DNA from: Bacillus proteolyticus | GTDB lineage: Bacteria > Bacillota > Bacilli > Bacillales > Bacillaceae_G | Direction of reading: 5' to 3' | NCBI RefSeq assembly: GCF_001884065.1 | Contig: NZ_MACH01000054.1 | Location: forward strand, 1 to 64,000 | Length of the DNA stretch: 64,000 nt | Shown here: in pieces, positions 46,222-55,940 of the stretch | How the letters are laid out: every line of letters starts with the position of its first letter | Position numbering within the stretch: position 1 is the stretch's first letter | Notes under the pieces: generated by a model | Database searches by the model: none | Seen by the model: only the letters and a program-made list of their open reading frames with translations | What the model was told of the DNA's origin: nothing | Translations under genes and position numbers: made by a program

Positions 46222-46953
46222 TTATTTCATTGATAGAATATGAGAGAAAGCTTTCGGTAAATCAGCTTGCCAATACTTCCAAGTGTGATTCCCTTCAAAC
46301 TCTTCATAATGCGTGATGAAATTTCTATCTGTAAGAAGTTTATTTAACTCGCGATTTGGTTCTACGAAATCAGATACTTGTCCGTCTGTGCGCTTTACAG
46401 CTGTTTCTTCTGTCCCAATGACGTGATAAAGTTCTAACGCCTGTGGATCTTTGAAGCCTTTTGCTAAGTTCATGACTGTTTCATCAACAAATGGTGATTG
46501 CATAACGACTTTACCGAATGTATGCGGATACATAAGTGCAGTCATGAAAGAAACTGTACCGCCAAGAGAATCTCCAATTAAAACGCGTCCTTTACCCATT
46601 TGATACGTTGGATAATTTTCATCAATATATGGAGCAAGCTCGTGAGCAAGGAAACGAATGTAAGCAGCATTCTTTACATCATTTGGGAAATATTTTTCCT
46701 TACGATCGTGTACATTTTTATATGGAATACCGACAATAATTGTGCGGTCGATTTCTTCAGTTTCACGAAGACGCTCAATTACACGGTGCGCTTTACCAAG
46801 CTGAAAATAATCTCTACCATCTTGTGCAATAACAACCGTATGCTTATGGAGAGGTGTGTAATTTACTGGTAAATAAACAAGAAGTGTAAGTTCCTCTTGA
46901 AGTGATGTACTAAAAAATGAAATTTCTTCAATTCTCCCTATTGTTTGATTCAT
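46222..46953 (-). CDS. Esterase family alpha/beta hydrolase (YjcH-like)
   Basis: A 243-residue esterase D/enterochelin-esterase type protein. The nucleophile elbow is IGDSLGGTVS, the oxyanion region VIAQDGRDYF, and the C-terminal His is in EGNHTWKYW. The ATG at 46953 is chosen because TTTAGGGGGA stands 8 bases upstream; a longer frame to 47190 has no such site and overlaps the next gene. First of the yjcHGF group. Confidence 0.9.
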   Translation of the reverse strand: MNQTIGRIEEISFFSTSLQEELTLLVYLPVNYTPLHKHTVVIAQDGRDYFQLGKAHRVIERLRETEEIDRTIIVGIPYKNVHDRKEKYFPNDVKNAAYIRFLAHELAPYIDENYPTYQMGKGRVLIGDSLGGTVSFMTALMYPHTFGKVVMQSPFVDETVMNLAKGFKDPQALELYHVIGTEETAVKRTDGQVSDFVEPNRELNKLLTDRNFITHYEEFEGNHTWKYWQADLPKAFSHILSMK

Positions 46954-47153
46954 GTATATCCCCCTAAATAAAAATTTACTATGATTGTAAGAGCGACGCT
47001 TGTAGTGAAAAGGAAAGAAATAGTCACTAATAGGTGCCTCAATTTCTATTTTACCATAATGGTACGAAGAATCTAAAAAATTAGTATTTAAGTTATGAAA
47101 GAAAACGGATATAATGAAGTGGGATTTTTTACAGGTGAGAGGGGAGACAGAGT

Positions 47154-48065
47154 TTGAAACAAGAAAAATCAATCGCGCTACCATTAGCAATTTCTATTAT
47201 AGCAATTTCATTCGCAGCAGTTTTTGTAAAGATGTCCTCAGCACCATCTTCTATTTTAAGTATGTACCGATTATGGATTATCGTACTTATTATGCTGCCA
47301 ATCGTTTGGAACAAGCGGGAAGAGTTCCATAAGATTCAAATAAAAGATTGGGGATTTTTAATTGGATCTGGATTCTTTTTAGCACTTCATTTTCTATTAT
47401 GGTTTGAATCTTTAAAGCATACAACAGTTGCTAGTTCGACGATTATTTTAGCACTTCAACCGATCGTATCTTTAGTTGGAGGTTTTTTCTTATTTAAAGA
47501 AAGAACAACATACTCAGCTATTGCGACAATGGGAATTGCGATACTAGGTGTAATGTGTATTGGCTGGGGAGATTTAGGGCTAAGTGAACAAGCGATTTAT
47601 GGGGATATATTATCCTTTTTAAGTGTGATAGCAGTTGTCGGTTATTTATTTATCGGGCAAACAACAGTAAAGAAAGTATCACACTGGATTTACAGCTTTA
47701 CAGTTTTTGCATTCGCAGGGATTTTTATGGGGATTTATAATATAGTGCTGCAAGTACCTTTTACAGGTTATACGAAGTGGGACTGGACCGTTTTTCTTTT
47801 ACTTGCGATTGTGCCGACAGTGTCACATGTCATTAATAACTGGTTATTAAACTACGTAAATGCAACAACGATTTCAATGAGTATTTTAGGAGAACCAGTT
47901 GGGGCATCTATACTAGCGTTCTTCTTACTTGGGGAAAAATTAAACGCAATGCAAATTATCGGTAGCATGCTCGTATTGTTTGGTGTATCTGTTTTCTTAC
48001 TACAGCAACAAAAAAGAACATCAAAAAATGTGGTGAACGAACCGGCTTATACACAGGAATTATAA
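47154..48065 (+). CDS. DMT superfamily (EamA) transporter
   Basis: A 303-residue permease with ten hydrophobic helices and two EamA repeats (for example TTVASSTIILALQPIVSLVGG and NATTISMSILGEPVGASILA). The start is TTG 47154 after GAGGGGAGA. Divergent from yjcH. A possible metabolite exporter; substrate unknown. Terminator follows. Confidence 0.9.
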   Translation: MKQEKSIALPLAISIIAISFAAVFVKMSSAPSSILSMYRLWIIVLIMLPIVWNKREEFHKIQIKDWGFLIGSGFFLALHFLLWFESLKHTTVASSTIILALQPIVSLVGGFFLFKERTTYSAIATMGIAILGVMCIGWGDLGLSEQAIYGDILSFLSVIAVVGYLFIGQTTVKKVSHWIYSFTVFAFAGIFMGIYNIVLQVPFTGYTKWDWTVFLLLAIVPTVSHVINNWLLNYVNATTISMSILGEPVGASILAFFLLGEKLNAMQIIGSMLVLFGVSVFLLQQQKRTSKNVVNEPAYTQEL

Positions 48066-48085
48066 CGAGTGTATTCTAATATACG

Positions 48086-48118
48086 AAAAGAGAAGTTATT
48101 GGTAACTTCTCTTTTTTT
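48086..48118 (+). terminator. Terminator of the EamA transporter gene
   Basis: AAAAGAGAAGTTA, loop TTGG, TAACTTCTCTTTTTTT. Confidence 0.9.
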
Positions 48119-48245
48119 GTTCCATGCAGAAAATAAAACAGATCAATAGGGGGAATTCCCGCCATATAGCATGAAAAAAGATAATATAAAGTGGAGTTAC
48201 ATCATACGTTGCCCATACAAATATTGAAGGGGAAGGAGAGACCAA

Positions 48246-48821
48246 ATGAAAGATATTTTAATGAAATACATGACAAAGCTTACAACATTAAGTGAAGAGC
48301 AGCAGCGTATAATCGTGGAAGAATTACAAATTGAAGAATATAAAAAAGGAACAGTACTTCTAAGACAAGGAGATGTTCCGTCTAAATGTTACTTTGTATT
48401 AAAAGGATGCGTGAGGCAACATTGTATAGATGAAGCCGGAAAAGAAGTTACATCAAATTTTTATACAGAAGAACAAGCAATTGCAAATTTCAATCATCAT
48501 AAACAAGATAAATCATCCCCACATACATTAACGTGTCTAGAAGACTGCCTAGTTGTAGTTGGCGACCTGTATTGTGAAAAGGACATGTATAAGAAATATT
48601 CACAGTTAGAAGAAATGACACGTCAAATGATTGAATACAATTTTGGGGAGGTACAAGAAGAACTTACATTATTTATTGCATCGACACCAGAAGAGCGCTA
48701 CAAATCATTGTTACAAAAACGACCTCATTTAATCAATCGTGTTCCTCAATATCAATTGGCAAGTTATCTAGGTATTACGCCAGAATCATTAAGTAGAATT
48801 AAGAAACGACTCAAACAGTAG
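48246..48821 (+). CDS. Crp/Fnr family transcriptional regulator
   Basis: A 191-residue regulator. The cyclic-nucleotide-binding-like domain (VLLRQGDVPSKCYFVLKGCVR) occupies residues about 25-110, and a short C-terminal helix-turn-helix is PQYQLASYLGITPESLSRIKKRLK. No cysteine cluster of the Fnr type is clear. GGGGAAGGAGAG precedes the ATG. It is convergent with, and overlaps by 11 bases, the DUF4386 gene it may control. Confidence 0.9.
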   Translation: MKDILMKYMTKLTTLSEEQQRIIVEELQIEEYKKGTVLLRQGDVPSKCYFVLKGCVRQHCIDEAGKEVTSNFYTEEQAIANFNHHKQDKSSPHTLTCLEDCLVVVGDLYCEKDMYKKYSQLEEMTRQMIEYNFGEVQEELTLFIASTPEERYKSLLQKRPHLINRVPQYQLASYLGITPESLSRIKKRLKQ

Positions 48822-49482
48822 AGTTTTTTCCACCTCTAATCAATAGCCATATACTAAATCCTAGTTCACTTGCGATCATCGGTAGTTGAAAGACAACGTT
48901 AAGAATGGAAATCATCGCATCATATTGTGAAAACATTGTATTCATGACGTGAATTACGATATAACCGATAGCAGCGATGAATAGTAATACACTAATAAAT
49001 TTCGGTATTTGTTTAGTTAGAAAAGTTACATATCCTAAAACGAAAAGATGTAAGCCGAAAATGATTAACCCTACAGACCAAATGTATTCGAATGCATTGA
49101 GAAACAATATCGTATATGTTTCTGGATTCGCAATCGTATTTTTTGAGAGTAGTAATACTAATATTAGATTGAATATAGCGATTCCAAGTATCGCTGTATA
49201 CATAAGACGAAGCAAGGTAGCTAGTAATGAGAGGCTAGTATGAATCGGTTTTAGAAAGAAATAAAGAGCCCACGCGGCGACAATATCAGTAATAAAAATG
49301 ATAATCCAGCCGAAAATTTCTGCTTTGAAAAGTGAATTTGAAGTTTGGATATTATGGAATGTGGTACTCGCGTTTTCTTGTACAATGAGATTTCCATGAA
49401 CAAAACCGTAAGAAAAAAATGCAATGAATGCCATCACAAGAAGAGAAGAGCCAGCAAATAAGGCGTACTTTCGTTCAGTCAT
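48811..49482 (-). CDS. DUF4386 family membrane protein
   Basis: A 223-residue protein with about six hydrophobic helices. The layout (N-terminal helix with RKYALFAGSSLLVMA, middle YTILFLNAFEYIWSVGLIIFG) fits the DUF4386 family of unknown function, which often lies beside Crp/Fnr-type regulators. AGGAGG precedes the ATG. The 3' end overlaps the convergent regulator gene. Confidence 0.8.
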   Translation of the reverse strand: MTERKYALFAGSSLLVMAFIAFFSYGFVHGNLIVQENASTTFHNIQTSNSLFKAEIFGWIIIFITDIVAAWALYFFLKPIHTSLSLLATLLRLMYTAILGIAIFNLILVLLLSKNTIANPETYTILFLNAFEYIWSVGLIIFGLHLFVLGYVTFLTKQIPKFISVLLFIAAIGYIVIHVMNTMFSQYDAMISILNVVFQLPMIASELGFSIWLLIRGGKNSTV

Positions 49483-49569
49483 AATATATCCTCCTATTCT
49501 AATGTTGTTTTCATTGTAATAGGGAAGAGGAGAAGATTCATTGACTTAAATCAAGAGAGGGGAAGTTTA

Positions 49570-49965
49570 GTGGAATTTCCATCAAAAAAAGATGTATGGT
49601 TATATCCGATTTTTTTCGTTATCATTGGAGCGTGTTTTGCTCCCATATTTGCAGGGAGAGAATATTTTCTTTTATTCTTTACAATTCCATTAGCTATATT
49701 ATTTATTTGGAGTTGGTTTTCAACAAAATACATCGTCGGAGAAGAAATAATTACTATTAGATCAGGTTTCGTTAAAAAGCGCATATTTATACGAGATATA
49801 AAACAAATTTCAAATACGAAAAATCCAATTGCAGCCCATGCACTATCATTTGATCGACTTGAAATTGTTTACGGTGCACATCAAACAGAAATTATTTCTC
49901 CTAAAGATAAAGAGCAATTCATCAATCTTGTTAAAAGTAAAAATCCACACATTGAAATCAAGTAA
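49570..49965 (+). CDS. Bacterial PH-domain membrane protein
   Basis: A 131-residue protein. Two hydrophobic helices (about residues 10-25 and 30-52) are followed by a PH-like domain with the pattern STKYIVGEEIITIRSGFVKKR and IFIRDIKQISNTKNP, and the end SPKDKEQFINLVKSKNP. The start is GTG 49570 after GAGGGGAAG. Function unknown. Shares a bidirectional terminator with the next gene. Confidence 0.8.
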   Translation: MEFPSKKDVWLYPIFFVIIGACFAPIFAGREYFLLFFTIPLAILFIWSWFSTKYIVGEEIITIRSGFVKKRIFIRDIKQISNTKNPIAAHALSFDRLEIVYGAHQTEIISPKDKEQFINLVKSKNPHIEIK

Positions 49966-49994
49966 AAGAGTGGCTTCGTGGCCACTCTTTTACT
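49962..49994. terminator. Bidirectional terminator
   Basis: GTAAAAGAGTGGC, short loop TTCGTG, GCCACTCTTTTAC, between convergent genes. Confidence 0.88.
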
Positions 49995-50388
49995 TTGGAT
50001 TTGTCATATAAGGTTGTACATGAATGACGCATAGGTCACGAAATTTTCCCTCAGCAGTTGTAACAATTACGACTGCTCTTCCTGCACTTTTTCCAGTAAT
50101 CGTTACCGTATCACCTTTTGGATACATTGTGATGACATCAGCATTCATATTTGTCCAAATAAGTTCTTTATTCGTTGCTTGCACTGGCAAAACGAAAGCT
50201 GATAACTCAGTGCTTTGTCCAGTTCTTACTTTCAACTTATTTTTTTCCATATGAACACCGATGACTGAAATAACAGAAGGAGCAATAGAAATTTTTGGTG
50301 GATTAGGTTGTATGTTTAAACAAGAAGTAGAAGTATTTGTGATAGGTGAAAATTTTCTTATATGTTGTCGCTGGAAAGCTGCTAACAT
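49990..50388 (-). CDS. Small protein with bacterial Ig-like (Big_2) domain
   Basis: A 132-residue protein without a signal peptide. Residues about 55-125 form a Big_2-type fold: [29 protein letters not shown], and [32 protein letters not shown] stands before the ATG. Role unknown; lack of an export signal suggests spore-coat or intracellular use, which is a guess. Confidence 0.65.
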   Translation of the reverse strand: MLAAFQRQHIRKFSPITNTSTSCLNIQPNPPKISIAPSVISVIGVHMEKNKLKVRTGQSTELSAFVLPVQATNKELIWTNMNADVITMYPKGDTVTITGKSAGRAVVIVTTAEGKFRDLCVIHVQPYMTNPK

Positions 50389-50444
50389 GTTGGAGTCCCC
50401 TTTCTGTATAAGTGCTGATACTAATACTATAAAGGAGTAGTGTT

Positions 50445-50507
50445 ATGTTAAATTTAACGAAACATAAAGAATTTGTTAAATTTGAAAAGAAGATTGTCGA
50501 ACTGTAA
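50445..50507 (+). CDS. Possible 20-residue peptide gene
   Basis: ATG 50445 is preceded by AAAGGAG with good spacing. The frame MLNLTKHKEFVKFEKKIVEL ends at TAA 50507, directly before a strong terminator. The peptide would be an amphipathic, Lys-rich helix. It may be a real small gene or a chance frame; no family is known to me. Confidence 0.3.
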   Translation: MLNLTKHKEFVKFEKKIVEL

Positions 50508-50508
50508 T

Positions 50509-50553
50509 AAAAAGAAGGCTCTACTGTTATGATAACAGCAGAGCCTTCTTTTT
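50509..50553. terminator. Strong bidirectional terminator at the putP 3' end
   Basis: AAAAAGAAGGCTCTACTGTTAT and the near-perfect mirror ATAACAGCAGAGCCTTCTTTTT enclose one G. It serves putP leftward and the small frame rightward. Confidence 0.92.
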
Positions 50554-52030
50554 ATAGATTATGACTATGTTGTTTTTCGAAATTCTCAAATTGCTCTTCA
50601 ACTTCTTTTGAAGGTTTAGTTAGTAAACTAACAATTATGATTACTATTAAACTAATAGCGAAACCAGGAATCATTTCATATAAGAAATCTTTTAAGAATT
50701 TGAATTGAGTCCAAATAATTACTGTAGCGGCACCTGAAATCATACCAGCAAGCGCACCCCATTTTGTCATGCGTTTCCAATATAAGCTTAATAAAATAGC
50801 AGGTCCGAATGAAGAACCAAATCCAGCCCAAGCGTATCCAACAAGAGCTAAAATCGTATCATTTTGTTTAAACGCTAATGCGCACCCAACTAAGGCGATA
50901 ACAAGTACAGCCATACGACCGACAAATACAAGCTCTTTATCAGAAGCAGAGCGTTTAAAGAATGTACGATATAAATCTTCTGTTATAGCACTAGAGGTAA
51001 CAAGAAGCTGAGATGAGATTGTACTCATAATCGCTGCTAAAATAGCTGCTAATAAAAATCCAGTAATAAGTGGGTGGAATAAAATTTTTCCTAGTTCAAG
51101 GAAAATTGTTTCTGGATTAGATAATGTCAACTCTTGTTGTGAATAGTAAGCAATACCAATAAGACCAGTAAACATAGCTCCGACAACAGAGAAAATCATC
51201 CAGCTCATACCAATTCTTCGTGCGCTTTTAATTTCTTTTACAGACGAAATTGCCATAAAGCGTACGATAATATGAGGTTGTCCAACATAACCAAGGCCCC
51301 ATGCGAATAAAGAAATCATTCCTAAAGTAGAGGCACCTTTAAAAATATCTAAACGTGTTGGATCTACCGATCGAATTGTATCAAATGCAGGTCCAAGTCC
51401 GTGTGAATTCATAATTGTTACGATAGGAACAAGAATAAGAGCAACAACCATAATGATTCCTTGCACGAAGTCTGTCCAACTTACTGCTAAGAAACCACCA
51501 AATAATGTGTAAGCTACAACAACGCCTGCTACAATGAATAATCCAACATGATAGTTCATACCAAATGAATTTTCAAATAATACAGCGCCTGAAACTAATC
51601 CTGAAGCTACATAGAAAGTAAAGAAAATCATAATAACAAGTCCGGATACTAAGCGTAGCATGTGAGATTTGTCGTGGAAACGGTGTTCCAAAAATTCTGG
51701 AATAGTAATAGAGTTGTTTGCAATTTCAGAGTAGGTACGTAAGCGAGGAGCGACATATAGCCAGTTTGCGTATGCGCCTAATGTTAGGCCGATTGCAATC
51801 CAACTACTACTTAATCCAACGCTAAACATTGCACCGGGTAAGCCCATTAAAAGCCAACCGCTCATATCTGATGCTCCAGCACTTAATGCTGTTACTGCGG
51901 GGCCTAGTGTACGCCCGCCAAGCATATAATCTGTTAAGTTGGACGTTCGTTTGTAGGCGAAATAGCCGATTACTAACATCCCGAGCATGTAAATAGAGAT
52001 AGAAGTTAAAGTTAACATCTGCGTACTCAT
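50552..52030 (-). CDS. putP: Sodium/proline symporter PutP
   Basis: Imports proline with Na+. It has 492 residues and about 13 helices. Family signatures are YFAYKRTSNLTDYMLGGRTL, GASDMSGWLLMGLPGA (sodium/proline site), ARRIGMSWMIFS and SSQLLVTSSAITEDLYR. AAGGGGAAC precedes the ATG. The upstream region holds CodY- and cre-like sites, consistent with nutrient repression. No putBC genes lie next to it. Confidence 0.96.
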   Translation of the reverse strand: MSTQMLTLTSISIYMLGMLVIGYFAYKRTSNLTDYMLGGRTLGPAVTALSAGASDMSGWLLMGLPGAMFSVGLSSSWIAIGLTLGAYANWLYVAPRLRTYSEIANNSITIPEFLEHRFHDKSHMLRLVSGLVIMIFFTFYVASGLVSGAVLFENSFGMNYHVGLFIVAGVVVAYTLFGGFLAVSWTDFVQGIIMVVALILVPIVTIMNSHGLGPAFDTIRSVDPTRLDIFKGASTLGMISLFAWGLGYVGQPHIIVRFMAISSVKEIKSARRIGMSWMIFSVVGAMFTGLIGIAYYSQQELTLSNPETIFLELGKILFHPLITGFLLAAILAAIMSTISSQLLVTSSAITEDLYRTFFKRSASDKELVFVGRMAVLVIALVGCALAFKQNDTILALVGYAWAGFGSSFGPAILLSLYWKRMTKWGALAGMISGAATVIIWTQFKFLKDFLYEMIPGFAISLIVIIIVSLLTKPSKEVEEQFENFEKQHSHNL

Positions 52031-52121
52031 GTAGTTCCCCTTCCTTTTGTCATGTCTTTTGATGCGTTATGCATATTTATAATCTATCATGATTATTCAG
52101 AAAAATCCATTCAGAAATATG

Positions 52122-52147
52122 AATTTTCTGAAATGTAAGCGTTTTTT
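52122..52147. promoter_or_regulatory. CodY-box and overlapping cre-like site upstream of putP
   Basis: AATTTTCTGAAATGT (52122-52136) matches the CodY consensus at 12 to 13 of 15 positions. TGTAAGCGTTTTTT (52134-52147) matches the CcpA cre pattern TGWAANCGNTNWCA except for the last two bases. They lie 92-117 bases before the putP start. The remainder of 52031-52289 is AT-rich with nothing else seen. Confidence 0.5.
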
Positions 52148-52289
52148 GATAATGTTTCGCTTTTGTAATATATGATTTTCTGACAAAAAACCGTAATTTT
52201 AATAGAGTATTTATTATATTTACATAAAAACCGGTTGTTTTGTCAATATAATATTGAATGAAGAAAAAATATTTTTTTCGGAAAAAGTA

Positions 52290-52319
52290 TTGACTTATTA
52301 GAAATGCGAGGAATATAAT
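52290..52319 (+). promoter_or_regulatory. Promoter of the trp operon leader
   Basis: TTGACT (52290-52295), 18-base spacer, TATAAT (52314-52319). It stands directly before the first T-box, with transcription starting near 52326. Confidence 0.75.
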
Positions 52320-52325
52320 GAGTGC

Positions 52326-52600
52326 AACTTAAAAAAATGCAAGCGTTGATGAAGAAGAGTACACATGATGAACATGTCAGAGAGCTGATGGTTGGTGCGA
52401 ATCAGTATGGAATTGATGTGGAATGGGCTTCGGAGCTTCCAAACCGAAACGAAAGAAGTAGGCTTTGGCGACATGATCTCATCGATATAAGAGACACGTA
52501 TTATTTTTTGATACGGCAAAGTGCGTTACATTCGTAACGAATTAAGGTGGCACCACGGGAGTACCCGTCCTTTCTATAGGATGAGTACTCCCTTTTTGTG
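52326..52600 (+). promoter_or_regulatory. T-box riboswitch 1 of trp operon
   Basis: Stem I carries the specifier UGG at 52434-52436 in GGAATGGGCTT. The T-box core AAGGTGGCACCACGG is at about 52543-52557. A terminator (GGGAGTAC.. GTACTCCC then T5) ends near 52600. Responds to uncharged tRNA-Trp. First of two in tandem. Confidence 0.93.
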
Positions 52601-52649
52601 TACAAAAAATTAAATAAATGAAATCGTTTAAGTAAGAAGAGTACGTATA

Positions 52650-52892
52650 TTGGAGACGTTACAGAGAGCCGGGGATAGGTGGGAGCCGGGTGCGGTGCCA
52701 TATACGGAATGGGCTTACGAGAGGTATGCTGAACAATTATTTTCAGTAGGCAACCCGGGTTCCGCCGTTACAAGGATAAGGTATATATTTTGTACCTGAA
52801 TAAAGCGGGATGCCTTTGCGTCCAACATGAGGTGGTACCACGGTAAATTTATCGTCCTCTACATATTTCGATATGTAGGGGACTTTTTTTAT
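52650..52892 (+). promoter_or_regulatory. T-box riboswitch 2 of trp operon
   Basis: The specifier UGG is at 52710-52712, again in GGAATGGGCTT. The core GAGGTGGTACCACGG is at about 52829-52843, and the terminator (GTCCTCTACATA, short loop, TATGTAGGGGAC, T7) ends near 52892, only 23 bases before trpE. With the first T-box this gives two serial tRNA-Trp checkpoints. Confidence 0.93.
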
Positions 52893-52914
52893 TTTTCAGA
52901 GTGAGGTGAAAGGC

Positions 52915-54333
52915 ATGATGACAAAAGAGGAATTTATGAAGCAAAAAGAGCAAGGAAAAACATTTTTAGTAATCGCTGAAGAAGAAGGAGATAGCATTAC
53001 GCCAATTTCTTTATATAGACGTATGAAAGGGAATAAGAAATTTTTATTAGAAAGCTCACAGCTTCATCAAGATAAAGGGCGCTATTCTTACCTAGGTTGT
53101 AATCCGTATGGAGAAGTGAAAAGCGTTGGTATGGAAGTCGAACGAACAGTGTATGGGCAAACAGAAAAGTTGCAAGGTAACGTACTGCAAGTGTTAGAAG
53201 AGGCAATCGCACCATCGCAAGTAGAGAGTCCATTCCCATTTTGCGGAGGAGCAGTTGGTTATATTGGTTATGACGTCATTCGGCAATATGAAAACATTGG
53301 AGCAGATTTACACGATCCATTAAATATTCCAGAAGTACACCTTTTACTATATCGTGAGTTTATCGTTTACGATCATTTACGCCAAAAGTTGTCGTTTGTA
53401 TATGTATGCAGGGAAGATGATTCGGCTTTTTATGAAGAGGTATACGAAAGGTTGCAAGTATACAAAGAGGAAGTGCTAAAGGGAGAAGAAGAAGAAGTAA
53501 ATGAAATACAATCAACATTATCATTCACTTCTTCCATAACGGAAAAAGAGTTTTGCGAAATGGTAGAAGCGGCGAAAGAGCATATACGAGCCGGAGACAT
53601 ATTCCAAGTCGTATTATCCCAGCGTTTGAAAAGTGAGTGTAAAGGTGATCCATTTGCATTATACCGAAAACTTCGCATTGCAAACCCGTCGCCATATATG
53701 TTTTATAGCGATCTTCAAGATTATGTTATACTCGGTTCTTCGCCAGAAAGTTTACTATCAGTAAGAGACGATAAGGTGATGACAAACCCAATTGCGGGTA
53801 CGAGGCCGAGAGGGAAAACGAAGCAGGAAGATGAGGAAATCGAAAAAGAACTGTTAGGAAATGAGAAAGAGCGAGCAGAGCATATGATGCTTGTGGACCT
53901 AGGCCGAAATGACATTGGCAGAGTAAGTGAAATTGGCTCTGTGACGATAGATAAATATATGAAAGTAGAGAAATACTCTCACGTTATGCACATTGTATCT
54001 GAAGTTTACGGAACATTACGAAAACGAATGAGTGGATTTGATGCACTAGCGTATTGTTTACCAGCTGGCACAGTGTCAGGAGCCCCGAAAATAAGGGCGA
54101 TGGAAATTATCAATACATTAGAGCATGAAAAAAGAAATGTATATGCCGGAGCAGTTGGATATATTTCATTCTCAGGAAACCTTGATATGGCGCTAGCAAT
54201 TCGAACGATGGTTGTGAAAGATGAGAAAGCGTACGTTCAGGCAGGAGCGGGTATCGTCTACGATTCAGATCCGGTTGCTGAATATGAGGAAACATTAAAT
54301 AAAGCGAGAGCGCTTTTGGAGGTTATGAAATGA
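52915..54333 (+). CDS. trpE: Anthranilate synthase component I
   Basis: Makes anthranilate from chorismate. It has 472 residues from ATG 52915 (AGGTGA site; ATG 52918 and GTG 52906 are alternatives). The feedback-inhibition region with LLESS is near residue 40. The chorismate-binding core includes AGDIFQVVLSQR, GSSPESLL, NPIAGTRPRG, LGRNDIGRV and the end PAGTVSGAPK with QAGAGIVYDSDP. First gene of trpEGDCFBA. Confidence 0.97.
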   Translation: MMTKEEFMKQKEQGKTFLVIAEEEGDSITPISLYRRMKGNKKFLLESSQLHQDKGRYSYLGCNPYGEVKSVGMEVERTVYGQTEKLQGNVLQVLEEAIAPSQVESPFPFCGGAVGYIGYDVIRQYENIGADLHDPLNIPEVHLLLYREFIVYDHLRQKLSFVYVCREDDSAFYEEVYERLQVYKEEVLKGEEEEVNEIQSTLSFTSSITEKEFCEMVEAAKEHIRAGDIFQVVLSQRLKSECKGDPFALYRKLRIANPSPYMFYSDLQDYVILGSSPESLLSVRDDKVMTNPIAGTRPRGKTKQEDEEIEKELLGNEKERAEHMMLVDLGRNDIGRVSEIGSVTIDKYMKVEKYSHVMHIVSEVYGTLRKRMSGFDALAYCLPAGTVSGAPKIRAMEIINTLEHEKRNVYAGAVGYISFSGNLDMALAIRTMVVKDEKAYVQAGAGIVYDSDPVAEYEETLNKARALLEVMK

Positions 54334-54917
54334 TTGTACTGATTGATAACTATGATTCCTTCACATATAACTTGTACCAACTATTAGGCGAGTACGAAGA
54401 AAACATCGTCGTCGTAAGAAATGATCAAATAACAATTGAACAATTAGAGGAGATGAAGCCGAAAGGAATTGTGCTTTCACCGGGACCTGGGAAACCAGAA
54501 GATGCTGGAATTTGTATCGATGTTATTCGTCACTTTTATAAGAACGTTCCCATCTTAGGAATTTGCCTTGGCCATCAAGCAATCATATCCGCATTTGGAG
54601 GAGAAATTGTTAGAGCAGAGCGCATTAAACACGGAAAAACATCACGTGTGAAACATAATGGAACGTCAATCTTTTCGTACGTTACGCAGCCGCTAACGGC
54701 AATGCGTTACCATTCACTCGTCGCAGAGCAAAATAGTTTACCACAATGCTTTGACATACTCGCGACGGCGATGGATGACGGAGAAATCATGGCAGTTCGT
54801 CATAACTATTATCCGCTCTTCGGATTACAGTTTCACCCAGAATCAATTGCAACAGAAGAAGGCGGAAAATTAATACGTGCCTTTTTAGCACAAGTGAAAG
54901 AGGAGGAGAGAGTATGA
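54330..54917 (+). CDS. trpG: Anthranilate synthase glutaminase component (TrpG/PabA)
   Basis: Class I glutamine amidotransferase of 195 residues. The catalytic Cys is in [11 protein letters not shown], and the His-Glu pair in [10 protein letters not shown]. The ATG overlaps the trpE stop by 4 bases (ATGA). The presence of a trpG inside the operon contrasts with B. subtilis, where the shared subunit lies in the folate operon. It might also serve folate synthesis. Confidence 0.95.
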   Translation: MIVLIDNYDSFTYNLYQLLGEYEENIVVVRNDQITIEQLEEMKPKGIVLSPGPGKPEDAGICIDVIRHFYKNVPILGICLGHQAIISAFGGEIVRAERIKHGKTSRVKHNGTSIFSYVTQPLTAMRYHSLVAEQNSLPQCFDILATAMDDGEIMAVRHNYYPLFGLQFHPESIATEEGGKLIRAFLAQVKEEERV

Positions 54918-55939
54918 ACAGTTATCTTCGAAAATTAGTAGAGGGACAGCATTTAACAGAGGAAGAAATGTATGAAGCAGGGCTCCTTTTATTAAGTGAC
55001 AACATATTGGAAAGTGAAGTTGCAGCTTTCTTAGTATTGCTGAAAGCGAAAGGCGAGACAGCAGAAGAAATATTCGGTCTCGTTCGTGCTCTTCGCGAAA
55101 AGGCATTACCGTTTTCAAATCATATAAAGGGCGCAATGGACAATTGCGGAACGGGTGGTGACGGTGCGCAAACATTTAATATTAGTACAACATCGGCATT
55201 TGTACTTGCCGGAGCTGGCGTAAAGGTTGCGAAACATGGAAACCGCGCTGTTTCTAGTAAAACAGGAAGTGCTGATTTATTAGAAGAACTCGGTGTAAAC
55301 ATAAGCTGTACGCCAGGTGAGATTGACTATTTATTAGAAAATGTAGGAATTGCCTTCTTATTCGCACCAGCGATGCATCCAGCATTAAGACGCATTATGA
55401 AAATAAGAAAAGAATTAAACGTTCCGACGATCTTTAACTTAATTGGACCGTTGACGAATCCCGTTAATTTAGAAACACAATTTGTCGGTATTTATAAACG
55501 AGATATGTTATTACCGGTAGCGGAAGTATTGCAGAAACTTGGCAGAAAACAAGCGCTCATTGTAAACGGAAGTGGATTTTTAGATGAAGCATCATTACAA
55601 GGAGAAAACTGCGTCGCTATTTTAAAAGACAATGAAATAATTGAAATGAGTATTGCACCAGAAAACTACGGTTTTTCAAGAGTGAAAAATGAAGAAATTA
55701 GAGGCGGGAATTCAAAAGAAAATGCAAAGATTACGCTCGGAGTATTGAACGGAGAAAAAAGTGTATACCGCGATACCGTTTTATTAAATGCAGGGCTTGC
55801 TCTTTTCGCAAACGGAAAAACGGAAACGATTGAAGAGGGAATTAAACTAGCGACGCATAGCATTGACTCTGGAAAAGCATTAGCCAAACTAAACTTATTA
55901 ATTACAGCAAGCAACGAAAAATTAGAAAGGGTGAATTAA
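54914..55939 (+). CDS. trpD: Anthranilate phosphoribosyltransferase
   Basis: Adds PRPP to anthranilate. It has 341 residues, with the PRPP-binding motifs [17 protein letters not shown] (about residues 76-92), [15 protein letters not shown] and [14 protein letters not shown] overlaps the trpG stop (ATGA). GAGGAGAGAG upstream. Confidence 0.96.
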   Translation: MNSYLRKLVEGQHLTEEEMYEAGLLLLSDNILESEVAAFLVLLKAKGETAEEIFGLVRALREKALPFSNHIKGAMDNCGTGGDGAQTFNISTTSAFVLAGAGVKVAKHGNRAVSSKTGSADLLEELGVNISCTPGEIDYLLENVGIAFLFAPAMHPALRRIMKIRKELNVPTIFNLIGPLTNPVNLETQFVGIYKRDMLLPVAEVLQKLGRKQALIVNGSGFLDEASLQGENCVAILKDNEIIEMSIAPENYGFSRVKNEEIRGGNSKENAKITLGVLNGEKSVYRDTVLLNAGLALFANGKTETIEEGIKLATHSIDSGKALAKLNLLITASNEKLERVN

Positions 55940-55940
55940 A

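Noticed and set aside
46951-47190. N-terminal extension of the YjcH-like esterase to 47190
   Set aside because: The proper ATG at 46953 has a strong ribosome site; the extension is unlike the family and overlaps the divergent transporter gene.
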